IMG/VR virus record: IMGVR_UViG_3300006924_000087
Location: 1 to 32,313 of that record
Strand: one strand, 5' to 3'
Origin: a virus
DNA length: 32,313 nt
The translations under genes and the position numbers were made by a program. This document shows, piece after piece, positions 7,258 to 13,313 of this stretch (positions within the stretch are counted from its first letter, which is position 1; every line of letters starts with the position of its first letter). Under the pieces are notes generated by a model. The model was not told where the DNA came from. It saw only the letters and a list, made by a program, of their open reading frames with translations, and made no database searches.

Positions 7258-7835
7258 AACTTGTCTTTCTCCGCCTTCAGATAGTTCATCATCATATAGC
7301 CAACGTATGCGCCCTGCTCTCTCCAGAACTTTACAAGCTCGTAAGCCTCGTCGTAATGCTCAAGCTGAAACTCAATCTGGATAGCCTTTTTGCAGCCATC
7401 TTCTAACGTATCTATATCGTCATCTAAGAGGCCATAATCAACGTCAGGCTCTATCTCAGGTATATCGTCGAACCCTGTGATTAGAAAGCTAATGTCAGTC
7501 TCAGATATAGCCTTTAGCTCATTAGCCAGCATCTCAGAGTCCCAACTACTGTTCAGGGCTAACTTGTTATCAGCAATAACGTATGCCTTCCTCTGAGCCT
7601 CTGTAAGCCCTTCTAACGTGATTGTCGGAACCTCGGCAATACCGCATAGCTGTGCAGCCTGAAGACGCCCATGCCCCGCTATAATGCCGCCCTCGTCGTC
7701 TATAAGGATTGGGTTGGTAAATCCAAACTCTTTTATACTTGCTGCTACCTGTTGTATCTGCGCCTCGCTGTGGGTTCTTGAATTGTTTACATAAGGGATA
7801 AGCTCCCCAGTGGCTTTATATTCGACAGATAACAT
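7254..7835 (-). CDS. ParB-like nuclease/CTPase-domain protein (193 aa)
   Basis: The N-terminal ParB/Srx-like domain is at residues about 5-100: YVNNSRTHSEAQIQQVAASI, then FGFTNPILID and the signature GGIIAGHGRLQAAQLCG (residues 49-65). The same N-terminal layout is known from phage ParB-methyltransferase fusions, but here no methyltransferase follows; the last 90 residues are acidic (VDYGLLDDDIDTLEDG) and unassigned. TAATG and ATGA overlaps link it to its neighbours. It may mark or bind DNA for the dioxygenase or terminase, or be a nuclease; neither can be decided from the sequence. Confidence 0.85.
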   Translation of the reverse strand: MLSVEYKATGELIPYVNNSRTHSEAQIQQVAASIKEFGFTNPILIDDEGGIIAGHGRLQAAQLCGIAEVPTITLEGLTEAQRKAYVIADNKLALNSSWDSEMLANELKAISETDISFLITGFDDIPEIEPDVDYGLLDDDIDTLEDGCKKAIQIEFQLEHYDEAYELVKFWREQGAYVGYMMMNYLKAEKDKL

Positions 7836-8089
7836 TAGACCTCAGTGCCAAAGGCAGCGCGTACATTCATTATGGGGTTTTGTAGAATTAGATCATGCTC
7901 ATCAGGTGGCAATCCGTTTACCTTGCAATCTACGGCATCGCACCAGAAACGTAAAGCAGTTATTACTGGCTGTGCGGCTGTTGGGTTGTCGATAAGGCTT
8001 TGCGTAATGCCATCGACTTTAGACAGTAGGTCGTACCAACCGTTCTCTTCGCACTCTATGATTCGGCTTACTATATTCAACTGACACAT
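7835..8089 (-). CDS. Unknown 84-aa protein, first gene of packaging block
   Basis: Not recognised. Begins MCQLNIVSRIIECEENGWYD; it is mixed helical, mildly acidic, with no membrane segment. The ATG at 8089 has a full GGAGG 5 bp upstream. It opens the run of coupled genes that continues through ParB-like protein, dioxygenase and terminase, and its stop overlaps the ParB-like start (TAATG). It lies 38 bp downstream of a good sigma70-like promoter. A structural or regulatory role in packaging is possible from context only. Confidence 0.75.
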   Translation of the reverse strand: MCQLNIVSRIIECEENGWYDLLSKVDGITQSLIDNPTAAQPVITALRFWCDAVDCKVNGLPPDEHDLILQNPIMNVRAAFGTEV

Positions 8090-8126
8090 CTTAACCTCCG
8101 CAGGCTAACCGTTTTGTTGTGTCTGT

Positions 8127-8155
8127 ATTGTAAACTCTGGTTATTTTTTGTGCAA
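8127..8155 (-). promoter_or_regulatory. Sigma70-like promoter for the packaging/head block
   Basis: On the minus strand TTGCAC (8150-8155), 17-nt spacer and TACAAT (8127-8132), followed six bases later by ACAACAAAAC. It stands 38 bp before the ATG at 8089. It lacks the ACATTAATGT operator core found in promoters A, B and C, in line with separate timing. Confidence 0.75.
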
Positions 8156-8376
8156 TCTTAGGTCTTGAATAGCTACAAGGGTTAGAGATAAGAGAATAAA
8201 CCCTATCATATATAACATATTTTTTGCTCCGGTTGGTAAATTCGCGGGGCATTGTAATGTCTAAAATATATGATTAGTAGTGATGTTTGTTTATGTAAGG
8301 TATGCCATAAAAGATATAGTGCCGCGTTGTGACTACAGGTGCGGCAGACCTGCTTCAAGGGTAAGGAGGGGGTACC
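8133..8376. other. Largely non-coding stretch between early and packaging blocks
   Basis: About 245 bases with no convincing gene on either strand. It holds the promoter -35 region at its left edge, an AT-rich middle (around 8205-8225 and 8265-8330), and overlapping inverted repeats on the right: TGCCGC with GCGGCA, CAGGT with ACCTG, and AGGGTA (8358-8363) with TACCCT (8373-8378). The last could be a weak end signal for the gene stopping at 8377. A replication origin or packaging site could lie here, but nothing specific proves it. Confidence 0.4.
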
Positions 8377-8553
8377 CTAGTCAAAAAAGATTATAAACAA
8401 ACCTACTATCATGGCAAGCAATCCGATTATAGACATAAACAACAAGCCAAGCTCATGGTCTACAGCTTCTTGGTTTTTAGCCAAGTGATCATCAGCGCAT
8501 TCATGTACGGAGGCAACCATTTTTTCTAGCTCTTCTTTGCTTACTTTATTCAT
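8377..8553 (-). CDS. Small membrane protein (58 aa)
   Basis: Begins MNKVSKEELEKMVASVHECA. The first 35 residues are polar and helical and are followed by one membrane segment (LGLLFMSIIGLLAMIVGLFI) ending IFFD, so it is a tail-anchored type. The start at 8553 gives an ATGA overlap with the previous gene's stop; an in-frame start two codons upstream is less likely. It is the last gene of the small early cluster driven by promoter C. Function unknown; membrane-targeted roles such as superinfection exclusion are guesses. Confidence 0.75.
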   Translation of the reverse strand: MNKVSKEELEKMVASVHECADDHLAKNQEAVDHELGLLFMSIIGLLAMIVGLFIIFFD

Positions 8554-8906
8554 CTGCAAGTCATAGTCCCCAGCACATTAGTGGAACATACGGTTCCATC
8601 ACTAAATCGCGTGTTCCCGAATACATCCACCGATGAGCTTGTGCCATCGTTATATCGTGTAGTGCCTAAAACGTCAGTTCTCCAGCTCGATCCATCAGAG
8701 CCTCTTGTTGTTCCTAAAACGTCTGTTCTATAGGTAGTGCCAGTTCTCGAATCTCTAACAGTGCCTAAAACATCTCGCGTGAGGGTTCCGCTAGTACCGC
8801 CGCAGTTATATCTTGTATTGCCCCATAGATCGACTGTAGCAGTGCAGGTTGCATAAGCACTTGTCGAAAAAACGCTAATTAATAAACATATTAATAACTT
8901 ATTCAT
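8550..8906 (-). CDS. Secreted repeat protein with DVLGTTR units (118 aa)
   Basis: A clear Sec signal peptide (MNKLLICLLISVFSTSAYA, cleavage near A19/T20) is followed by about six copies of a 16-17 residue unit with consensus TDVLGTTRxxDGTxxR, starting near residues 25, 44, 61, 77, 93 and 109. The mature part has Cys at 21, 35, 107 and 117, which could form disulphides closing the array in the periplasm. AGGAG precedes the ATG at 8906. From memory, similar FGNTR/VLGTTR repeat proteins occur in phages and proteobacteria without known function. It sits in a cluster of small membrane genes. Confidence 0.8.
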   Translation of the reverse strand: MNKLLICLLISVFSTSAYATCTATVDLWGNTRYNCGGTSGTLTRDVLGTVRDSRTGTTYRTDVLGTTRGSDGSSWRTDVLGTTRYNDGTSSSVDVFGNTRFSDGTVCSTNVLGTMTCR

Positions 8907-9105
8907 CTGTAATTACTCCTAATCGTTGGTTTTCTTCAAAACCATATCCAGCGCCCACCAGAAACAATTGAAACTCCTCTAGCAGACCATTTATGTCTAA
9001 ATCATGGTCAAAGAGTGTAACTTCTAGCTGTACTGGGGTTATTTCTATAAATGAACTTTCGTATGGATATTTTTTAAATACAAAAGCAGGTCTACCATGT
9101 TTCAT
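8899..9105 (-). CDS. Unknown small acidic protein (68 aa)
   Basis: Begins MKHGRPAFVFKKYPYESSFI. I start at 9105, which overlaps the upstream stop as TAATG and has AGGGGG upstream, instead of an in-frame start at 9126. It is acidic in the second half (LFDHDLDINGLLEEF), soluble, with no recognised motif. It lies between a one-TM protein and the secreted repeat protein in the promoter C operon and overlaps the latter by 8 bp. Confidence 0.7.
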   Translation of the reverse strand: MKHGRPAFVFKKYPYESSFIEITPVQLEVTLFDHDLDINGLLEEFQLFLVGAGYGFEENQRLGVITDE

Positions 9106-9260
9106 TAGCACACCCCCTGCAAACAATCGTTATAGCTCATAGTTGAAACAACTAGGTACATAATAAAGATGGCAGCACCCAGCGCGGCAGACGTACGCGA
9201 TTCTGTACGCTTTTTGTTTTCTATCCGGTCACGCGCATATTTATAATCGTAATTAATCAT
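9105..9260 (-). CDS. Small one-TM protein (51 aa)
   Basis: A short gene read directly from the sequence: it begins MINYDYKYARDRIENKKRTE, has one hydrophobic segment (SAALGAAIFIMYLVVSTM) and ends SYNDCLQGVC. The basic N-terminus and short polar C-terminus suggest N-in, C-out. Both ends are TAATG overlaps with neighbours, strong support for a real coupled gene. The two C-terminal Cys (residues 46 and 51) would face the periplasm. Function unknown. Confidence 0.8.
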   Translation of the reverse strand: MINYDYKYARDRIENKKRTESRTSAALGAAIFIMYLVVSTMSYNDCLQGVC

Positions 9261-9604
9261 TACTCACCCCTTTCATATCCAGCGAAAGCCTCAGCCTTAA
9301 CATAAGTTTGTGAAAAGTATTCCTGCACTGGTTCGCGCATGGCTAGCTCTAACTCTAAATAAATAGCGTTCTTTAAAGCAATGCTGGCAGGATCATCACC
9401 AAATGAATAAAGAATGTGGACATAGCCTTCGATCTGGTTAATTGCAGCAAATGGTAAATAGTCAGCCTGCCAAGTTGGATAGGCACTCAGCCATTCATGG
9501 CACAAAGCGTCTTTGTTTCTATCGGAAAGGTCTATAATATCGCCTGTCCAGTTTTGATTGCGATAGACAAGCCCGTCGATAAAGTCTTTCATTGATTGTT
9601 TCAT
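9260..9604 (-). CDS. Unknown early protein, first gene of promoter C operon (114 aa)
   Basis: The start at 9604 (MKQSMKDFIDGLVYRNQNWT) has GTGAGG 7 bp upstream. The longer frame to 9682 would swallow promoter C and its conserved leader and is rejected. It is acidic, with mixed helix and many aromatic residues (LSAYPTWQADYLPFAAINQI), no membrane segment and no match that I recognise. It heads a five-gene run of small genes ending at 8377; an early host-interaction role is inferred from the promoter and small size. Confidence 0.75.
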   Translation of the reverse strand: MKQSMKDFIDGLVYRNQNWTGDIIDLSDRNKDALCHEWLSAYPTWQADYLPFAAINQIEGYVHILYSFGDDPASIALKNAIYLELELAMREPVQEYFSQTYVKAEAFAGYERGE

Positions 9605-9637
9605 GTAGAACCTCACTTGTTTTTTGAATGTTTTGCT

Positions 9638-9666
9638 ATCGTGCCTGATGGTTACGTTAATGTCAA
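9638..9666 (-). promoter_or_regulatory. Promoter C (operator-bearing, regulon member)
   Basis: On the minus strand TTGACA (9661-9666), 17-nt spacer, CACGAT (9638-9643). The dyad is slightly diverged (TTGACATTAACGTAAC). Six bases after the -10 comes ACATTCAAAAAACAA, identical to promoters A and B, then a GTGAGG ribosome binding site and ATG 9604. Confidence 0.85.
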
Positions 9667-9668
9667 CA

Positions 9669-10100
9669 CTATATTTCACCAATTCGCCATTCTTGCTCTT
9701 TTATCTGCTGTTTTAAATCTCTTGCAAATTGTATAACTTCATCACGATTAAACTTTTTAGCAGGTCGCCAAGCCAGCCTTTCCATAGCCTTGACTCTTCG
9801 CTCACCATAATAGTCAACCATCCACTGCCTATAGCGCAAAACGTAGTGCGATTGTTTCATGCCCCATAGGTTGCAGCTGGGACACTGTATTTGTATGTTG
9901 GGTTCATAAAGTTTAAATATAGTTCTACCCCTTGGAATGAAGTGGCCGCCCTGCATATTTTTATAGTGGTCAACTTTTCCGCAGGTAACGCATTGGCAGT
10001 ACCCTTTCTCATCTGAACCTTTTAATCTTACTAGTCGCTGTAATAACTTTGCAGCTTTTTCAACTTCCTGCGCGACAGTTGTTTTTCTTCTTCTCGGCAT
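9669..10100 (-). CDS. ninG: NinG-like recombination protein (143 aa)
   Basis: Resembles lambda NinG (Rap), a structure-selective nuclease acting on recombination intermediates. The zinc-binding core has CVTC (C37, C40) and CPSC (C73, C76), with GGHFIPRG between, then the NinG-type WRPAKKFNRDEV segment and a helical end. The length is shorter than lambda NinG, mostly at the N-terminus, but the core is intact. It belongs to the early block with ERF, NinB and an SSB-like protein. It overlaps the DUF3310 gene by 41 bp in another frame. Confidence 0.88.
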   Translation of the reverse strand: MPRRRKTTVAQEVEKAAKLLQRLVRLKGSDEKGYCQCVTCGKVDHYKNMQGGHFIPRGRTIFKLYEPNIQIQCPSCNLWGMKQSHYVLRYRQWMVDYYGERRVKAMERLAWRPAKKFNRDEVIQFARDLKQQIKEQEWRIGEI

Positions 10101-10299
10101 ATTCTAGTTCCAGTAATAACTCGCAATAATGAATCGCTTTTAATACATCTTGTTTCTTATTCTTTGTTTTGTGTCTTAAAATGTACTTTATGATATTAGC
10201 CTCAATAAAAGGCACATCGTTTGCATGAATAAACTCTAATGGCTGTATAGCCATATTTTTATAATGGCTTCCACCTTCTTGCTTATCAAGTGCGCTCAA
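10060..10299 (-). CDS. DUF3310-like protein (79 aa)
   Basis: A small nucleotide-kinase-associated phage protein family of unknown activity. Diagnostic blocks: GGSHYKNMAIQPLEFIHAND near the start, then IIKYILRHKTKNKKQDVLKA. The start is probably TTG at 10299, which overlaps the zinc ribbon gene's stop and has GGAG 8 bp upstream. The C-terminus is basic (EKKKNNCRAGS). It sits among replication and recombination genes, as relatives commonly do. Confidence 0.85.
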   Translation of the reverse strand: MSALDKQEGGSHYKNMAIQPLEFIHANDVPFIEANIIKYILRHKTKNKKQDVLKAIHYCELLLELEYAEKKKNNCRAGS

Positions 10300-10478
10300 T
10301 GCTCAGTCTCCTCGCCTTTGAGTTGAATCGAGTCAGGAACATTAAGGTCGCAGCGGTCGCATAGACCGTAAGCACTATCATCGTCACCCAGCCAATAAGA
10401 AAGAGGCAGATCACATTCGTCACAATATAGTCTGTGAATTTTAGTAGTTTTCTTAGGAAATTTAATAACACCACTCAT
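10296..10478 (-). CDS. Zinc-ribbon protein (60 aa)
   Basis: Two CxxC pairs (C19-C22 in YCDECD and C40-C43 in LCDRCD) are spaced as in a small zinc ribbon, preceded by a basic N-terminus (MSGVIKFPKKTTKIHRLY). The ATG at 10478 overlaps the phosphoesterase stop (TAATG). A hydrophobic frame also exists across the same bases but lacks coupling and is treated as a shadow. The role could be nucleic-acid or protein binding; no specific family recognised. Confidence 0.75.
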   Translation of the reverse strand: MSGVIKFPKKTTKIHRLYCDECDLPLSYWLGDDDSAYGLCDRCDLNVPDSIQLKGEETEH

Positions 10479-11644
10479 TAGCCCACCTTTATTTTTACGC
10501 GGGAATCTTCACCGCTATCTTTGTGATATACGACCGCAGTCATGCTTCTCTCTGCGCCGTATCTGCTGTCGCTATGCCACTGATCAGTCGCAGTAAGGCT
10601 GCCCCAGTGTTCAAAGTGCATAGAACCTACCTCTCTGGCAGTGTGATGATGAATATGCCCTAGATGGCAGTAGCGGTTTTTAGACTCTGCCCATTCATCG
10701 TCTAGGTTCTTAATCACCGTCTGAAGGATCTGCTCATGCTTAATGCGGTCGCCATGATGAAATACAAACAGATTGTTGTGCCACTGGTAGGATATAAACT
10801 TGCTGTAGTTCTGCACTACCTCCACTCTAGGCTCTTTGCTGTAAAGTAACTCTAAGCAGCTAGACAAGTGACAGGCCATATCATAGTCGTGATTGCCTCG
10901 AACATTAACCACAACAACCTTTTCATGCGTCTGTAGCATCTTTTCAATTAGCACGTTAAAGAGTCTGCCTGCTAACTTAAAAGTCTTTCCGATACGTGTG
11001 TCTACGTCTACCGGCGTTCCCTTAGTGGTGGTGTTAAAGCTGCTGTCAGCGTGAAAGAAATCACCTACGTTAAGCAAAACACCAGTGCCAGCGTTACCGA
11101 CTCGGTTAGCTAGTCTGTCGGTTGCGTCGATTAATATCTGTGTCGCTATTTTTACATCCCAATCATCATCATCAACTTTAGTTTCTGAGTCAGCAAGCAT
11201 TCCAAAGTGGTGGTCGCCAATCATATACATAGCTAAATAATCGTCGCGCACCTTAGCAGGGGCAGGAACAGGGTCTTTAAATCCCTGTATGTCATCTTTA
11301 ACGCCCTCTATCATCAGGTCTAGGCGCTCTTTTAGGCTTTTCTTTTGCGGCTCTTGTATAACCCACTGTAAAGCTACTGTGCCATCTTCTTTGTAAGCAG
11401 TAGATACGCGCTTGGCATCGAAGCCTTCTGCGGTCTGGTGTACTAGGTCGCGATGCGGTGCGACTCCTTTGGCTGCGGCATAACCCTCGACTCGCTTTAT
11501 TGTTCTGTCAATGCCCCTTCTCGACATTCCCAAAGCCTGCGCTGCTTTATTATTTGATCCATGCTCAATAACTGCCTGTACTACTCTGTTCTGTGCCTCT
11601 GATTCTACAAACTCCAACAAACTACGCGGGTCAATTTTATCCAT
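10478..11644 (-). CDS. Calcineurin-like metallophosphoesterase with N-terminal HTH (388 aa)
   Basis: The phosphoesterase metal-binding motifs appear in order: GDHHFG (143-148), GDFFH (194-198), GNHD (250-253), HHGD (about 296-299) and GHIHHH (329-334). Residues about 19-50 (VVQAVIEHGSNNKAAQALGM and SRRGIDRTIKRVE) form a helix-turn-helix of the Fis/recombinase type, so the enzyme is probably brought to DNA. Similar HTH-phosphoesterase proteins occur in phage replication blocks; nuclease or phosphatase activity is open. It is coupled to NinB by TAATG. Confidence 0.88.
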   Translation of the reverse strand: MDKIDPRSLLEFVESEAQNRVVQAVIEHGSNNKAAQALGMSRRGIDRTIKRVEGYAAAKGVAPHRDLVHQTAEGFDAKRVSTAYKEDGTVALQWVIQEPQKKSLKERLDLMIEGVKDDIQGFKDPVPAPAKVRDDYLAMYMIGDHHFGMLADSETKVDDDDWDVKIATQILIDATDRLANRVGNAGTGVLLNVGDFFHADSSFNTTTKGTPVDVDTRIGKTFKLAGRLFNVLIEKMLQTHEKVVVVNVRGNHDYDMACHLSSCLELLYSKEPRVEVVQNYSKFISYQWHNNLFVFHHGDRIKHEQILQTVIKNLDDEWAESKNRYCHLGHIHHHTAREVGSMHFEHWGSLTATDQWHSDSRYGAERSMTAVVYHKDSGEDSRVKIKVG

Positions 11645-12111
11645 TATTCCACCTGTTTTAATTGTAATTTACGGTACTCACTTTGCGGATCAATATCTAA
11701 ATTACAGCCAATCTCAAAAGCCCAATGATAAATCTCGTTCATAAAGTTGTGCATTTCCCCAGTATCTAGCTTGCTGGTCTGCCTTAATTGATTCTCGATA
11801 ATTGTTTTACCAACTTTAATATTCTCAGTACCAAGAAACTTTTGTTTAAGCAGTAGTTTAACATTTTCTGGGGTATAACTTGTATCTCGCTCAATAACCC
11901 AAGCACTAAGCTGCCTACACCAAGCATGAAACATAGCATTCTGAGATATTGATCTGGGGTTTTTGTACGGCTTTAAAAAAATAGCGCATGGGTAAGTATA
12001 ATCCCACTGCTTTAAGCGGTCAGCGATGTAACCAAGCCGAACTTCAATCTCTTCGACTCGGTACACTTTAACTGTATCGCCTTGACTCAAACTATACGCC
12101 TTGAAAGCCAT
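11644..12111 (-). CDS. ninB: NinB-like recombination protein (155 aa)
   Basis: Resembles lambda NinB (Orf), which binds single-stranded DNA and helps load recombinase in place of RecFOR. It carries a KPYKNPRSISQNAMFHAWCR block, typical of the family, preceded by a beta-rich N-terminus and followed by helices (LKLLKQKFLG-type and MHNFMNEIYHWAFEIG). The length matches. It overlaps the upstream gene by 25 bp and is coupled to the phosphoesterase. Together with ERF and NinG it gives a Ninx-type recombination set. Confidence 0.85.
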   Translation of the reverse strand: MAFKAYSLSQGDTVKVYRVEEIEVRLGYIADRLKQWDYTYPCAIFLKPYKNPRSISQNAMFHAWCRQLSAWVIERDTSYTPENVKLLLKQKFLGTENIKVGKTIIENQLRQTSKLDTGEMHNFMNEIYHWAFEIGCNLDIDPQSEYRKLQLKQVE

Positions 12112-12401
12112 TCTTGGCTTAACATATCCATTGCAGATTCAAGCCTAGATTCAAAAGGCTTGTCTACATTGTTATTGTGATTAGCGGCAGCATTTCTTAG
12201 GTCATAGTCAGTAACTATTTTACACTGCTTCGCACGTATCCTGCTGTGCAAGGTTTTAGGATTTATGCCTGCAATTTCAGCCATATAAGACAGGCTGTAC
12301 TTATTGCCGTTTTTCAATCCGCCTTTTTTGCCTGCGAATGAATAAAGTTTTGCAGGTTTGCAAGCGTGTTTTAAATGATTAAATCTTCTGTCATTACGCA
12401 T
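12087..12401 (-). CDS. Putative HTH DNA-binding protein (104 aa)
   Basis: Begins MRNDRRFNHLKHACKPAKLY. The middle part SLSYMAEIAGINPKTLHSRI (residues about 38-57) reads as a helix-turn-helix, flanked by basic residues. The C-terminal 40 residues are polar. No family recognised; it could be a replication or regulation factor. It overlaps the genes on both sides by 8 and 25 bp, so it is part of the early operon. Confidence 0.65.
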   Translation of the reverse strand: MRNDRRFNHLKHACKPAKLYSFAGKKGGLKNGNKYSLSYMAEIAGINPKTLHSRIRAKQCKIVTDYDLRNAAANHNNNVDKPFESRLESAMDMLSQEWLSRRIV

Positions 12402-12786
12402 ATTTCAACTCCCTCCCGCCATCATAGTAAAAACCAAACTTAGTCAGACAGTGCTTTTTTTGGTTTTCTTTATCTTGGCCTTCGAGCCATGAAATATCAG
12501 TCATGCTCATTTGAACCGTTCTACCGCGTATTTGTTCATCACCAGCAGCAAGTTCAGGCTGCTTTGCTGCATACGGCGAAACACCGCCTGTCTTTTTTGT
12601 TCTACTTAGCCACTTGTTGATAAATGCAGGCATACCGCGCAGTGTCTTTCTCTTTGCTGGGTTTGTGTATAGCCACATCTTCATAGCTTCTAGCTCATTG
12701 CGCACCATATCTTCGCCATAGCTGTTTACCAACTTCTCGTACAGATCGTCAGGCACAATATATTCTTCACCAGTTTGAATCAGCAT
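12394..12786 (-). CDS. Replication-like protein, possible initiator/helicase-loader fragment (130 aa)
   Basis: The segment MKMWLYTNPAKRKTLRGMPA followed by FINKWLSRTKK resembles the C-terminal part of phage replication proteins (replisome organisers or helicase loaders), where a planar helix with NPxKRK and FINxWL residues is common. The N-terminal winged-helix or ATPase domain of full-size proteins is absent. The start at 12786 follows GGGGG at a good distance. It may be a reduced replication adaptor that recruits host helicase; this is inferred. Confidence 0.55.
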   Translation of the reverse strand: MLIQTGEEYIVPDDLYEKLVNSYGEDMVRNELEAMKMWLYTNPAKRKTLRGMPAFINKWLSRTKKTGGVSPYAAKQPELAAGDEQIRGRTVQMSMTDISWLEGQDKENQKKHCLTKFGFYYDGGRELKYA

Positions 12787-12787
12787 T

Positions 12788-13000
12788 TTAAGCCCCCATC
12801 AAGAAATATCTTGATACTGTGCATTCTTCGTCAAATCGGTTAGTCACTTTGATCTGCTCGGATAATATTGGTATTCCCTCAGCTTTTAATTCAAATATTC
12901 TTGCTGCTAACTGAGTGATGCCAAGCTCTTGGTATGCTTCCAAAGATGTGATCGTGTTACCACTTTCAAGGTGTTGCAGTATGCGTTCTTTCTGGCTCAT
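12788..13000 (-). CDS. HTH-domain protein (70 aa)
   Basis: The start at 13000 (MSQKERILQHLESGNTITSL) has GGAG 7 bp upstream; the longer frame from 13078 would include promoter D and is rejected. The layout KERILQHLESG, ITSLEAYQELGI, TQLAARIFELKAEG is the typical winged helix-turn-helix of short phage and plasmid proteins. The end ECTVSRYFLMGA would be the wing. It is the first gene after the structured leader and may regulate the operon that follows. Confidence 0.8.
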   Translation of the reverse strand: MSQKERILQHLESGNTITSLEAYQELGITQLAARIFELKAEGIPILSEQIKVTNRFDEECTVSRYFLMGA

Positions 13001-13055
13001 TGTTCTACTCCATTGGTTCGCGCTAAAGCGCTCACTAGTTTTTGAATGTTTGTTA

Positions 13056-13084
13056 ATTTTAATATTTTTAACAGGCACTTTTAC
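13056..13084 (-). promoter_or_regulatory. Promoter D (variant regulon promoter, weak -35)
   Basis: On the minus strand TAAAAT (13056-13061) stands six bases before ACATTCAAAAAC, the same offset as in promoters A, B and C. Seventeen bases further upstream the -35 position reads GTAAAA, a poor match. Just upstream lies the dyad at 13088-13105. The arrangement suggests activator dependence. Confidence 0.55.
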
Positions 13085-13087
13085 CCT

Positions 13088-13105
13088 TTTACTTCGAAAA
13101 GTAAA
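13088..13105. promoter_or_regulatory. TTTACTT/AAGTAAA inverted repeat
   Basis: Perfect 7-bp arms around a 4-nt centre (CGAA on plus, TTCG on minus), centred about 47 bases upstream of the expected start of promoter D. It could be a protein site or, on the plus strand where six T follow, a weak terminator. No plus-strand gene needs a terminator here. Confidence 0.5.
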
Positions 13106-13109
13106 TTTT

Positions 13110-13275
13110 TTGATGATAGGGCTAAGCGACTATCCGGTAAAATCGTTATCGTATCGAATATCTAATCTATCCGTCTGCCAGTACCGACCGGCTTCAGGGG
13201 CTATGTCAAGAGGGGCAACTTCGTCTTTGGGGTTTTATTTAAGGGATTCCCCAACCTCTAGCCCGATAACTTGGT
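13110..13275 (-). ncRNA. Candidate structured leader RNA
   Basis: A stretch of over 150 bases without a gene lies just after a minus-strand promoter. Read on the minus strand, GGGCTA (13259-13264) pairs with TAGCCC (13198-13203); inside these, AGAGG/CCTC arms and TTGGGG/CCCCAA arms (13249-13254 with 13227-13232) nest in order. A second hairpin GCCGGT-CGGT-ACTGGC follows (about 13178-13193). It does not fit a tRNA: there is no T-loop sequence. It could be a riboregulator, an antitermination leader or a small RNA. Confidence 0.45.
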
Positions 13276-13278
13276 GCA

Positions 13279-13306
13279 GTATTATCTATATCAACCTGAT
13301 TGTAAA
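13279..13306 (-). promoter_or_regulatory. Promoter before the structured leader
   Basis: Minus strand TTTACA (13301-13306), 16-nt spacer, TAATAC (13279-13284). The upstream sequence AGTGTTTACAATCAGG recalls half of the operator promoters (GTGTTGACA and ATCAGG blocks). It starts right after the Cro-like gene's stop (13314) and would produce an RNA beginning near 13272. Confidence 0.55.
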
Positions 13307-13313
13307 CACTAAT

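Noticed and set aside
10286-10474. Hydrophobic frame overlapping the zinc ribbon gene
   Set aside because: It lies in another frame across the CxxC protein, which has a TAATG overlap with the previous gene and a clear motif pair; the hydrophobic frame has neither.
13001-13078. N-terminal extension of the HTH protein
   Set aside because: It would translate the promoter D start region and the ACATTCAAAAAC leader; the ATG at 13000 has GGAG at 7 bp.
13198-13264. tRNA-like fold with paired ends GGGCTA/TAGCCC
   Set aside because: The length is near tRNA size, but no T-arm consensus, no proper D-arm and no anticodon stem fit on either strand; kept only as a structured RNA candidate.
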